From the NCBI RefSeq assembly GCF_003865345.1, contig NZ_RMVE01000001.1:496001-560000 (forward strand): a stretch of DNA of 64,000 nucleotides. The letters are read 5' to 3'. Below are positions 8,729-17,642 of the stretch, one piece after another. The stretch is from Nonlabens xiamenensis. Lineage in GTDB: Bacteria > Bacteroidota > Bacteroidia > Flavobacteriales > Flavobacteriaceae. Position numbers and translations under genes: made by a program. Numbering within the stretch: the first letter of the stretch is position 1; every line of letters begins with the position of its first letter. Under the pieces are notes generated by a model that saw nothing but the letters and a program-made list of their open reading frames with translations, ran no database searches and was not told the origin of the DNA.

Positions 8729-11637
8729 AGTGCAATTTCTTTATGTAATAATAATTTGGTGTTCACATCAACGTCAGCGTCAATGGAATTGAGGTATTCA
8801 GAATTCTGGGCCTGGCTGTTTTCTACAAATGGCCTGATCTGGAAGAGATATAACTGACCGTCTTTAAAACCCAGCTCAATATCCCAAGCACCAGTATAAC
8901 TTCCATCTTTGCTGCCGGGCATGGTCTCATGTACTTGAACAGCAAATTCGCGGATTGTTTTAAGGTTCTCAGCATTTAAAATGGGTTGGTCAAAATCAAC
9001 TTGTTCCATCACAGACCCGCCAGTAATCGGTAGTTTACGCTGCTGGTTTTCTCGGGCTGGAGATATTAATTGTCCTTCCCCCTCCTTGTTGATCAAATAG
9101 GTTTCAGCACTCTGACCATCCACCGCTCCACCAGCTCCTCGGCTCATCGCCAGGGTAATCTTGTTGTCATCATTATTGATGAAATCTTTGGTGATCAGTA
9201 CACCACTATAATCCACGTCTACCGTAGGGATGATCAATATTGAAGGATAAACGTTTTCTGGATTATCCAGATAAGCTTGCCTCCACTTAAAGCTACGTTC
9301 AGTGTAAGGGCTGGCCCAGACATCCCGGATGCCATTCATCACTTTTTTCCGAGCTACCGCATTGAAAACAGTAAGGTTCAGTCCGGCTCCAGTAAATTCT
9401 TCCAAGTCCTCCATGTTGGTGTCGCTGCGCAGGAAAACAGGCACATTACCCAAACGATCTCCTAGTACAGTATTGAAGTCAGCTTCCAGCGCATCCACAA
9501 AGTTTTTCTTAAACGGCATTGTTGCAATGGCTTCTCTGAGCTGTGACAATTGTTTCAATTGGAAATCGACAACTTCCTGTTCAGCCGTTCCCTGGCTTCT
9601 CATTTGTTTCGCTTTCGCGAAAGCGGACATCAAAAAATCCCAGTAACTGCCGGAGGTTTCTGGCATGGGTTGGTTCATGTGATCCTTAAATACACCAAAT
9701 GGTATGACGATTCCATTAACGACATTATTGGGAAACATTTGTTTGAGTTGACCCAGGTTGGCTGCCTTTGGACCACAGAGAATACCGCTGTCTTTACTGC
9801 CTACCTCGGCCATATTCAGCGGTAAAGTGCCATCCAGTTTGAGCTTGTCTTCAGGAATATGTATTGTCTTTTTTTCTTTTTTCTTGGTTTGGGAGAAAAG
9901 AGACTGTTCCAAATCGCTCATTTCATCACTAGGTTTAAGGACAACGGTACCACGATTGCTCACGGCATAAAAGATCTCTTCGCCATCCAAGGCTTTCAAA
10001 TCTGCGAGATTATCAGTGGAAATAGCGGCATTGGGAATACCCAGATTACGAGCCAATAGTTGGACGTGAGAAACCAGGTTCCCTTCTGCTACCGTCGCAA
10101 TTCCAGCCACCGGTTTTAAATCACTAGGCGGATGATCGAAAATGTAAATATGGTTGGGATTCACATTCATTCCTTCGGCATTTCCTTCCACGACCACAAG
10201 TTTTCCCTTGGTATAACCTGGATTTAAACCCCTTACCGTACTTACATTGTCCACGCCAGAAATCTCGCTGGTCAGCCCTATTTGTCTGGAAACCAATCCA
10301 CCTAAACTCCCGACAGCATCACCCAACGGAAGAAGAAGCGAACTGCGGATGCGGTCGTCATAGAAACCGTAGGCCAAAGGTTCAAAGCCCATGTATTCGT
10401 TGACCACATCACCATAGATGGCATTGACCATTCCAGTTCCCCATTCTACCTGACTACGTCCAGTATTGATAAAGTCCAGCAACTGATGTGCTTCAATAGT
10501 GCGACCCTCGGCCAGGTATAGTTGATCCTCAACAGCATCCCACTCCCAGAGTTCGGTGTATCCCGCACTGGCAAGCGCCTCACTTAAAGCATAGATCTTA
10601 TCCAGATGTTCCTGTAGATCCACAGGCTCCCACTGGCTGGCTTGTTGAAAAATCAATTCTTCCAGGCGTAAACTCAGTTCCAAGGCGTTTGTACGTCGGG
10701 TTCCACGAAGATCTTCTTTGAGGTTTACACGTATATCACACATGAGATTCGCTGCAGCCGGAACCAGAATGGAAGGATTTTTTTCATCTTTATAAAAATT
10801 AGAAAACCATTCTGCCTGGGAACGGATATAAGTGTCCTCTGGCCAGTCGGCTACCATTTTTTCCAATTCGCTTACGGCTACTGGCTCAAAGAAGTCCTGC
10901 ATATCTGATAAGAGCTGGTTAAAATCCTTTTTGGAGGATTCGCTCAGGTCTGATTCATTCTTGTCTAGCCATTCTTTCACGGCATTGATGTCTTGGGCTT
11001 GCGGATTCCCATGGATTTTGATACGCAGATCCATGAATTTGGGATGTTTTTGTGCCAGGACTTTGCTCAAGCTGCGTATTTCTTGTGCCAGATTGGTATC
11101 ACCATCGTGCGGAAGATCCCTTAAGCTTTCGCGGATCAGGAAAAAGTCTCGTTCTACCAAATCGTTGTCCGACAGTATGGTATAATAGAATTTTCTACCC
11201 CACTCTTCTTCATCCTCAATTTGCTTGGCGCCGCGATAAAATCTGGATTTTTCCTGGATCCAACCATTGTCTACCGCCTCGAGATATTTATTGAGTTGGT
11301 ATTGCTTGACCCTACTGTGGTTGTTGTTTCCATCCCAAAAACCCCACACCTTATTGGACGCGAGAATTTCTGAAAAATAAAGGTGCCGAGTTTCTGCCAG
11401 TGCTTTAATTTCAGGTTTATAGCTGGCGTGTTGGATGCCTTCACCTATCGCGTCCGGACATGGATCACGGGCCTCTCTGACACTACCATCTGGGCAAAAC
11501 CAATTGATACTTTTATATGGCCCTCGGTCCAATTGTCTAAATTGAGCAATCATTTCTTTGACACGGGCGTCATCAAATTGCTGTGCTAGACCAATCGTAC
11601 TAAAGAAAATCGGAATCAATAATAAAAATCTCTTCAT
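8725..11637 (-). CDS. Secreted PEP-synthase/dikinase-like protein (phosphohistidine swivel + ATP-grasp)
   Basis: About 970 residues from the ATG at 11637, chosen because a clean signal peptide follows (MKRFLLLIPIFFSTIGLAQ); nine further in-frame codons lie upstream. Residues about 20-460 are unassigned. A PEP-utiliser mobile domain follows at about 475-560, with the motif GNLVSHVQLLARNLGIPNA and likely phospho-accepting His524. A PPDK_N-type ATP-grasp module occupies about 620-955 (GPKAANLGQL, FLRSDTNMEDL, then a final ELGFKDGQLYLFQIRPF). The His domain precedes the ATP-grasp domain, as in glucan water dikinases and opposite to PEP synthase. Export is surprising for an ATP-dependent fold. The palindrome at 9610-9625 encodes AFAKA. 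It is translationally coupled to the downstream serine hydrolase. Confidence 0.75.
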   Translation of the reverse strand: MKRFLLLIPIFFSTIGLAQQFDDARVKEMIAQFRQLDRGPYKSINWFCPDGSVREARDPCPDAIGEGIQHASYKPEIKALAETRHLYFSEILASNKVWGFWDGNNNHSRVKQYQLNKYLEAVDNGWIQEKSRFYRGAKQIEDEEEWGRKFYYTILSDNDLVERDFFLIRESLRDLPHDGDTNLAQEIRSLSKVLAQKHPKFMDLRIKIHGNPQAQDINAVKEWLDKNESDLSESSKKDFNQLLSDMQDFFEPVAVSELEKMVADWPEDTYIRSQAEWFSNFYKDEKNPSILVPAAANLMCDIRVNLKEDLRGTRRTNALELSLRLEELIFQQASQWEPVDLQEHLDKIYALSEALASAGYTELWEWDAVEDQLYLAEGRTIEAHQLLDFINTGRSQVEWGTGMVNAIYGDVVNEYMGFEPLAYGFYDDRIRSSLLLPLGDAVGSLGGLVSRQIGLTSEISGVDNVSTVRGLNPGYTKGKLVVVEGNAEGMNVNPNHIYIFDHPPSDLKPVAGIATVAEGNLVSHVQLLARNLGIPNAAISTDNLADLKALDGEEIFYAVSNRGTVVLKPSDEMSDLEQSLFSQTKKKEKKTIHIPEDKLKLDGTLPLNMAEVGSKDSGILCGPKAANLGQLKQMFPNNVVNGIVIPFGVFKDHMNQPMPETSGSYWDFLMSAFAKAKQMRSQGTAEQEVVDFQLKQLSQLREAIATMPFKKNFVDALEADFNTVLGDRLGNVPVFLRSDTNMEDLEEFTGAGLNLTVFNAVARKKVMNGIRDVWASPYTERSFKWRQAYLDNPENVYPSILIIPTVDVDYSGVLITKDFINNDDNKITLAMSRGAGGAVDGQSAETYLINKEGEGQLISPARENQQRKLPITGGSVMEQVDFDQPILNAENLKTIREFAVQVHETMPGSKDGSYTGAWDIELGFKDGQLYLFQIRPFVENSQAQNSEYLNSIDADVDVNTKLLLHKEIAL
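9610..9625. repeat. 16-bp palindrome CGCTTTCGCGAAAGCG (exact)
   Basis: Exact copy in the ATP-grasp part of the dikinase-like gene, read on the minus strand as A-F-A-K-A. A half-site, GCTTTCGCG, occurs in the same gene near 11125. Confidence 0.9.
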
Positions 11638-11827
11638 ATTGCCAAAAATATAGGGAATTAACAAACCTAGCGACCAACTTAAGAGCAGTTTAACTAGCGC
11701 TGGACATCCTTAATAGCTGGAGATACTAGGACCAAGGTCATGAGAAGCTATGTTCGTGCTGATTGAATGATTTTGCGATGTCAATCGTTGAATAGCTTTT
11801 TTGTAGTTTTCATCCATCAATGGAGTC

Positions 11828-12367
11828 ATGAAGTTATCCAGGTCTGTATTTATTATTTTCCTTCTCAGCGTGGTTTTGGCTAAAGGTCAAGGCATGGATA
11901 GGCCAGGAGAGGTGAGCTGTACCGATTTCGGGTGCCTGGGAAAATATAGTGGTCCAGAGTTTGTCAATGGCAGTGATATAGCCCACCAACTCTCCAACAC
12001 CATAAGCAAGGAAGTGGGTCAACAGCTGAAAGCGCTGTTCCATCAGGGAAAATATCGCAAAGTCGATTTTTCTTCCATTCAAATGTCAACGCAAGGGATG
12101 GGCTCTGGGACCGTGGTCTATCAATTGAAAATACCCTTTGTGGCCGTTCCAACGGCTTGTGATGCTTTTACCTCCTTTGACCATGTGGGCGGATGGAATC
12201 ATACCCCTGCATTGAATCAAAGAAAACAACAATTGAATGATGTCACCCTACCAGGAGAACAATTGTACGTCAGCAAACTCAAACGAACACCAGAGGGCCT
12301 GCAGGAATACTGGATCCAATGGCGCAATTCGCAGGTGCAAAATAAATGTGCATCCATCCGAGATTAA
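11828..12367 (+). CDS. Secreted cysteine-containing protein of unknown function
   Basis: A 179-residue protein not recognised as any family. It has a signal peptide (MKLSRSVFIIFLLSVVLAKGQ, cleavage near residue 20). The mature part has four cysteines (in SCTDFGC, PTAC and NKC), enough for two disulfides, and a short beta-rich middle (GSGTVVYQLKIPFVAVP). It sits between the divergent dikinase-like gene and the acyl-CoA dehydrogenase gene, 67 bases before the latter. Codon choice and composition look like its neighbours, with no sign of recent transfer. Export of a small disulfide-bonded protein is the only functional statement the sequence supports. Confidence 0.6.
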   Translation: MKLSRSVFIIFLLSVVLAKGQGMDRPGEVSCTDFGCLGKYSGPEFVNGSDIAHQLSNTISKEVGQQLKALFHQGKYRKVDFSSIQMSTQGMGSGTVVYQLKIPFVAVPTACDAFTSFDHVGGWNHTPALNQRKQQLNDVTLPGEQLYVSKLKRTPEGLQEYWIQWRNSQVQNKCASIRD

Positions 12368-12434
12368 AATATTACCCTTTCATTAACAACATACGAGTCT
12401 GAGGTAGAGTAATTTTCTCTTTCAAACTTTTCAT

Positions 12435-13799
12435 ATGTCCATATTTTCAAAAATTAAAGGTACCATCGACTTGATGAAAAAAGTCGATTTGGACCAACTC
12501 GCAGCGATCAATAAGAAGATTGACTTGGCCAAGGTAATGGATACGGTCGGACAGTTGGATGACCGGCAGCTGGCTGGATTGATGAAGATGCTATCCACCA
12601 AAAAGAAAAAAGGTCAGCACAAACTACCACCTATCGATGGAGACTTTTATAACCTAAGCTTGAAACTCAATGAAAAGCAGCGGGAGATCCAGATAAAAGT
12701 CCGCAACTTTATGGAGGATGAGGTTCAACCTATCGCCAATGATTATTGGAACCGAGCTGAATTTCCACATGATTTGATTCCAAAAATGGCCGAATTAAAC
12801 ATTGCCGGTATTGCTTATGAAGGCTACGGTTGTCCAGCCATGGATTTTGTTACGGAAGGAATCATTGCTGAAGAAATTGCCAGGGTAGACGTGTCTATCT
12901 CTACATTTTTTGGCGTCCATAGTGGTCTTGCTATGGGTTCTATTTACTTATGTGGTAGTGAGGAACAGAAGCAAGAATGGTTGCCTGCCATGGCCAAGAT
13001 GGAAAAAATAGGAGCTTTTGGACTAACTGAACCTGAAACTGGAAGCGGTATTGCTGGTGGAATGGATACCACCTGTAGGAAGGAAGGGGACCAATGGATA
13101 CTTAATGGCCAAAAGAAATGGATTGGCAACGCCACCTTTGCCGATGTAGTGGTTATTTGGGCAAGAGATGTAGATAGTGGTCAGGTCAAAGGCTTTTTGG
13201 TACGCAAGGGAAACCCCAATTTTAAAGCTGAAAAAATGCCAGACAAAATGGCCCTACGTACGGTTCAAAATGCCATCATAACCCTTACCAATTGTAGTGT
13301 ACCTGAAAGCGATCGCCTTCAGGAAGCCCATACTTTTAAAGACACCGCCAAGGTATTGCGTATGACCCGTGCTGGCGTAGCCTGGCAGGCGGTAGGTTGT
13401 GCGAGGGGAGCCTATGAAAATGCATTGAAATACACCAAAAAACGCGAACAATTTGGTCGTCCGATCGCTAGTTTCCAATTGGTACAAAATCATTTGGTGG
13501 AAATGATTTCCAATCTCACCAGTATGCAAACACTTTGTTTTCGCTTGAGCGAAATGCAAGATGAAGGTATTCTTAAAGACGAGCACGCGTCTCTAGCCAA
13601 AGTCATATGTTCCATGCGCACCAGAGATATTGTTTCCAGGGCACGAGAAGTGATGGGTGGAAACGGTATTTTATTGGAACACAACGTGGCCAGATTTGTG
13701 GCCGATGCAGAAGCTATTTATAGCTATGAAGGTACCAAGGAAATCAATAGCCTGATTGTGGGAAGAGCGATTACCGGTTATAGTGCATTTGTGAGTTAA
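12435..13799 (+). CDS. Acyl-CoA dehydrogenase, glutaryl-CoA-dehydrogenase-like
   Basis: A 454-residue FAD-dependent acyl-CoA dehydrogenase. The FAD/substrate block is FGLTEPETGSGIAGG at about residues 195-209. The C-terminus YEGTKEINSLIVGRAITG contains the presumed catalytic base Glu432. The GRAITG ending and the middle part resemble glutaryl-CoA dehydrogenase more than short- or medium-chain enzymes. If it keeps that activity it would convert glutaryl-CoA to crotonyl-CoA in lysine/tryptophan breakdown; the substrate is inferred only. The first 65 residues are an extra, lysine-rich helical extension (KIKGTIDLMKKVDLDQ) absent from the usual roughly 390-residue family. It is monocistronic, with a terminator directly after the stop. 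Confidence 0.87.
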   Translation: MSIFSKIKGTIDLMKKVDLDQLAAINKKIDLAKVMDTVGQLDDRQLAGLMKMLSTKKKKGQHKLPPIDGDFYNLSLKLNEKQREIQIKVRNFMEDEVQPIANDYWNRAEFPHDLIPKMAELNIAGIAYEGYGCPAMDFVTEGIIAEEIARVDVSISTFFGVHSGLAMGSIYLCGSEEQKQEWLPAMAKMEKIGAFGLTEPETGSGIAGGMDTTCRKEGDQWILNGQKKWIGNATFADVVVIWARDVDSGQVKGFLVRKGNPNFKAEKMPDKMALRTVQNAIITLTNCSVPESDRLQEAHTFKDTAKVLRMTRAGVAWQAVGCARGAYENALKYTKKREQFGRPIASFQLVQNHLVEMISNLTSMQTLCFRLSEMQDEGILKDEHASLAKVICSMRTRDIVSRAREVMGGNGILLEHNVARFVADAEAIYSYEGTKEINSLIVGRAITGYSAFVS

Positions 13800-13803
13800 A
13801 TAA

Positions 13804-13827
13804 AAAAGCAGCCCGAAAGCTGCTTTT
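13804..13827. terminator. Rho-independent terminator after the acyl-CoA dehydrogenase
   Basis: AAAAGCAGC, a six-base loop (CCGAAA) and GCTGCTTTT form a nine-pair stem four bases after the stop codon. It has A and T runs on both sides, so it could work in both directions between this gene and the convergent barrel gene. Confidence 0.8.
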
Positions 13828-13847
13828 GTAAGGTGGTGATCAAGGTT

Positions 13848-13862
13848 CGCTTTCGCGAAAGC
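13848..13862. repeat. Palindrome CGCTTTCGCGAAAGC (exact 14-bp core), intergenic
   Basis: One of two intergenic copies. It lies between the terminator and the end of the minus-strand barrel gene. Confidence 0.88.
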
Positions 13863-13909
13863 AAACTTATTATTGGATTTTCTCAACCATCTTAAAGCTT
13901 ATCAAGCCT

Positions 13910-16615
13910 TTACAAATCATACATGATCTGTAGATAGACATATCTGGGCTGCACGGTATAAAAACTTGTACTGGTGGCGATTTGTCCAAAACTGTTCCGG
14001 TTCAATGCTTCAGTGTTGAGAATATTGGTGGCGGCCAATTTAAACTCCCAGCTGGATTCTGGTTTTTGATAGTAAAGAGCGGCTTCCAAAAAATCAAAAT
14101 TATTGTCCACACCTGCATTGGTCTCAAACAAATTCAAGTCGTATTCTGCTTTAAGGAACCAGGCCTTGTTGATCTGCCAGTCTGCGTCCACACTAATGGT
14201 TTGGGTAGTGGCATTATTGGTTCTTCCACCGTTGTCAGAATTGTTAAAGCCAATGTTATATCCCAGGTCAAAATTAACACCGTCTTTATAATTTGAACGG
14301 GCACTAATGCCGTATCCATGATTGATGTTTTCAGATTCTTGGGTAACACCGTTGATGATGTTGTTGAAGGTACTCCAGCTCAAATTGGCATTGACGGAAG
14401 CTCTGATTTTACCAAACTCACGCGAATAACGTCCAAAACCTGTAGCGCTTTCATTGGCAAATGGCGAATTGATCACTGAACTTATTTGATTGATCCCGTC
14501 GATCAAGGTCGTGCTTTGAATCGCATCTCGCTGCCGGGTATAAGTGATTCCTGCACTGATGTTGGTATAATTAAACATATTAAAATTAAAATAGTTCAAT
14601 GATACGCGATCGTTCTCTGATCCACTTAATTGATTGTTCCCAGAGTTTAAGAAGTTGTAATTGCCGAAAATGGTACCCAGGGCATAATTTTCTACATCGG
14701 TAAAGGTCACGGTCCTGCGGTAGTCAAGATTTATGTTCTCACTGGATCGCAGTGAAAAACGAAGATTAAAATCAGGGAGAAGTTTTTCAAACTCCAATTT
14801 GTTCTCGGTTCCTAATTGCTCATCTCTAGTGGTGAATCGGTGCGCGGTTACCCCAGGGGTTATAGTAAATTTACCTGTGATGAATTTATAGTGCAAGGCC
14901 GCAAATAAATCCGTAAACCTATAATTGACATCGTTGTTGAACTGATCTTCTTCCAGATCATCACGGGAGCCGTCATCCAGAATTTGGAAGATCCCTGTGT
15001 TGTAATCTTGATCGATAAAACTCGAACCTAGGCTAAAATTGATGTTACTCTTTTTATTGAGAATACGCCAATAATCTACTTTAGCATCCAGCTTAAAACT
15101 TTCTACCAATTCTTGTTGGTTGATATTATAAGGGTCTGCTGGGGTCAACCCCAATGCTCCATTGAAAGGTTCTGGATCGGCAGTGTTTCTTTGGTCTCTG
15201 ATCGCATTATAGAAAGGGTCTTCCTCTGCATCGATCAACCTGCCTTCAAAAGCAAAAATATTCTTCTCACTTTGCGTCCAATATGCATTAAGGGACTGGT
15301 CAAAAGTCACAGGTTTTTGGGATTCTCTTTGATCAATATCTTCTACGATACCTTGCCTGGAAGATGTGAAGTCGTTGAACTGACTCACGTCACTCAGGTT
15401 GAGTTGACCGTTGTATTCCAACGAAAAGTCATTATTTGGCTTATAATCTCCACCTAGTTTGAACAAACCTATCTGATTGCGTTGAAATGAGCGATCGGTT
15501 GTATTCTCTACAACTCCTGTATCGATAAATGTTCTGGAGGCAATGGTTTCCTGATCAGTATCTACGCTAGAGAAAATGGCAAAGGCATCAATACTGAGCT
15601 TTTTGTTCACTGTCCAGGCGCCGTTGAATGCACCAAACTTACTTTCGATTTCCTTGGCTCGGTTAGCTTGCAAATTTAATAAACCTCCTGCACCCGCACC
15701 TATGTCGATGGAGGAACCGCTCGCTCTGGTATTGCCTCTTCTGAACCCTGTAAACCTTATGTAGTCTCTGAATGTAAAGGACTGAATACCCAAATTATTA
15801 AAGTCGGTCAGTATGTTAATAGAAACATTGGGACTGTAATAAAAGGCCTTGGGTTTGGCTTGGTAACGTATGTCTTCATCTCCTTGACCCAGGGCACCAG
15901 TAATTTCTCCAAACCAGAAGTTCTTTTTACCTTCCTTTAAGCGTATGTTGATGGCGATGCGGTCCTCATCATTTCCCAGCCCTTTAAGTTGGCTGACATT
16001 GTTGTAGTTTTTGAGCACTTCGACCTTACCTACCGCATCGGCCGGAATGTTCTTGGTTGCCAGACGGGAATCTCCCTCAAAAAAATCTTTTCCGTCCACC
16101 ATGACCTTCTCAACTGTTTTTCCCTCTACCTGAATGTCTCCGTCTTCATTGACCTCCATCCCTGGTAATTTGTTCAATACATCTCCCAGTTTGCGCTCTG
16201 TACCGTTGGTAAAACTGTCACTGTTGTAGACGATGGTATCACCCTTGATTGAAACAGGCATATCGTACACGATATTGACGGCATCCAACTCGTCTGGACC
16301 ATCCACCATTACGTAATTTTTGACCAGATCCTGCTGAATATTTTTAATCGTATCTTCTACGGGTTTGAGCCCTAAAAAAGAAACTTTGATGACATAAGTA
16401 CTGTCTTTCTTCAGGTTTTGTAATTGATATTTTCCGTTGACATTGGTGATCCCAAATGCTCCTAGATTATTGTCTTTTTGATAGGCGATCACATTAGCCA
16501 TTTGTAGCGGCATACCAGTGCTGTCCACGACAACGCCAGTAATCTTGACGGATTGAGCTTGACCCAATGACAAGCAAAAGCAAGCCGTCAAAAGAAGTAG
16601 TAAATTTCTTTTCAT
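13910..16615 (-). CDS. TonB-dependent-receptor-like outer-membrane beta-barrel protein
   Basis: A 901-residue outer-membrane protein. A signal peptide (about residues 1-20) is followed by a CarboxypepD_reg-like beta-sandwich (about 22-105, GVVVDSTGMPLQMANV), a plug-like region (about 115-235, VLNKLPGMEVNEDGDIQVEG) and a long beta-barrel of alternating aromatic strands. It belongs to the group usually called outer membrane beta-barrel family protein. The substrate is unknown. The two GLPGLI genes immediately upstream on the same strand probably share its transcript, and the divergent kinase/regulator pair beyond them is a candidate controller. There is no lipobox and no SusD-like partner, so a polysaccharide-utilisation role is not supported. 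Confidence 0.85.
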   Translation of the reverse strand: MKRNLLLLLTACFCLSLGQAQSVKITGVVVDSTGMPLQMANVIAYQKDNNLGAFGITNVNGKYQLQNLKKDSTYVIKVSFLGLKPVEDTIKNIQQDLVKNYVMVDGPDELDAVNIVYDMPVSIKGDTIVYNSDSFTNGTERKLGDVLNKLPGMEVNEDGDIQVEGKTVEKVMVDGKDFFEGDSRLATKNIPADAVGKVEVLKNYNNVSQLKGLGNDEDRIAINIRLKEGKKNFWFGEITGALGQGDEDIRYQAKPKAFYYSPNVSINILTDFNNLGIQSFTFRDYIRFTGFRRGNTRASGSSIDIGAGAGGLLNLQANRAKEIESKFGAFNGAWTVNKKLSIDAFAIFSSVDTDQETIASRTFIDTGVVENTTDRSFQRNQIGLFKLGGDYKPNNDFSLEYNGQLNLSDVSQFNDFTSSRQGIVEDIDQRESQKPVTFDQSLNAYWTQSEKNIFAFEGRLIDAEEDPFYNAIRDQRNTADPEPFNGALGLTPADPYNINQQELVESFKLDAKVDYWRILNKKSNINFSLGSSFIDQDYNTGIFQILDDGSRDDLEEDQFNNDVNYRFTDLFAALHYKFITGKFTITPGVTAHRFTTRDEQLGTENKLEFEKLLPDFNLRFSLRSSENINLDYRRTVTFTDVENYALGTIFGNYNFLNSGNNQLSGSENDRVSLNYFNFNMFNYTNISAGITYTRQRDAIQSTTLIDGINQISSVINSPFANESATGFGRYSREFGKIRASVNANLSWSTFNNIINGVTQESENINHGYGISARSNYKDGVNFDLGYNIGFNNSDNGGRTNNATTQTISVDADWQINKAWFLKAEYDLNLFETNAGVDNNFDFLEAALYYQKPESSWEFKLAATNILNTEALNRNSFGQIATSTSFYTVQPRYVYLQIMYDL

Positions 16616-16673
16616 GTAGTTTTTTGGTAAATAAATAGAGGCCGGGAGTCAGCTTCTATAAGCATTTCAGGTT

Positions 16674-17537
16674 TTAGCCTCTTCTGTTCGAGCGTCTGCC
16701 TCTCCATCGTTCGGACATTTCCTGCATTTTCTTTTTGAACAATTCGTTGTATTTCTCTTCAGTAGTAACCTCTCCTTTTGTGGCTGGCTCCAATTCTTGT
16801 CGATCCTCAGGATTCACGACAATTTTGCTGCAGAGTAGGGTTGTATTTCCAGCACTCACTTCAAGAATAAGCCCAGGGAGACCGGCATATTCTGCTGGAC
16901 CGTGTTGCACGGGTATCTGTGGTGTAAACCAGGCAACAACCTGAATTTCTTCGGCCTGCTCAAAAACCTCGTCCACTTTGCCTTCGGCCAAGGCAAGGCT
17001 GTCCTTTTTCTTGTCTTCTTCAGAATCCCCTCTTCTGCGTCTAAAACTGCTCCAATCCAATTCATTAGGCTTTTTAGAGGCAGTAGCCTTGATGGCTTGA
17101 TATTGACCGATCTGCTTAGTTTCGCCAGTGATTTTCCAGTTCATTTGTGGGATGTCTTCCTTGATCAAAAATGTTTTTCCCATCATGTCGCGTTGCTCCA
17201 CCCACTGTCCTTGTTCCAGATTTTTATATTTTTCTCCTCCCATGGCGGTTCCCATAAAATTCCCCCAGCCTCTTCCTTGACCTGGAGCCTCAAGCTCCTT
17301 TTCTTCTTTATAGGTGGATTCGTTGCGATTGAATTTCAACACATACGTTTTCTCGCCAAATTTTTTCATGCGCTCTTCTATGCGTTGCCTTTGTTGAGGA
17401 GACATTTCCCGTCCTTCAGGGAGCCAACTCATGTCCATCTTTGTCTTTGAGATATAAGTGGCTTCCCCATAGAAGTCTTGGGCCAAACCAGTTGAAAGTG
17501 CTAGAAAACTAGCTAGTATAGTGCATATAAATTTCAT
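16674..17537 (-). CDS. GLPGLI family protein
   Basis: A 287-residue secreted protein with a signal peptide (MKFICTILASFLALSTGLAQ). The family motif appears as GPAEYAGLPGLILEV near residue 217, after a WFTPQIPVQHGP segment. The C-terminus is strongly basic and arginine-rich (RWRGRRSNRRG). GLPGLI proteins are a Bacteroidota family of unknown function, often encoded next to TonB-linked barrels, as here: the barrel gene follows 58 bases downstream and a second GLPGLI gene precedes it. The two copies share overall layout but differ enough to be an old duplication. A periplasmic accessory role for the barrel is an inference from neighbourhood only. Confidence 0.87.
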   Translation of the reverse strand: MKFICTILASFLALSTGLAQDFYGEATYISKTKMDMSWLPEGREMSPQQRQRIEERMKKFGEKTYVLKFNRNESTYKEEKELEAPGQGRGWGNFMGTAMGGEKYKNLEQGQWVEQRDMMGKTFLIKEDIPQMNWKITGETKQIGQYQAIKATASKKPNELDWSSFRRRRGDSEEDKKKDSLALAEGKVDEVFEQAEEIQVVAWFTPQIPVQHGPAEYAGLPGLILEVSAGNTTLLCSKIVVNPEDRQELEPATKGEVTTEEKYNELFKKKMQEMSERWRGRRSNRRG

Positions 17538-17642
17538 AAGCGTATTTTAAAGCCGTTGTATTATGGCTGAAGTTTAGACAATCGAAAAAGCCAATAGTTT
17601 CAATTTAAGAATTAATTAAATCAAGTTTTTTTAGAAACCAAA

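Noticed and set aside
16902-17450. Long open frame (182 codons) on the plus strand opposite the first GLPGLI gene
   Set aside because: It lies antisense to a gene with a signal peptide and clear family motif, has no family features of its own, and is best explained as a shadow of codon bias.
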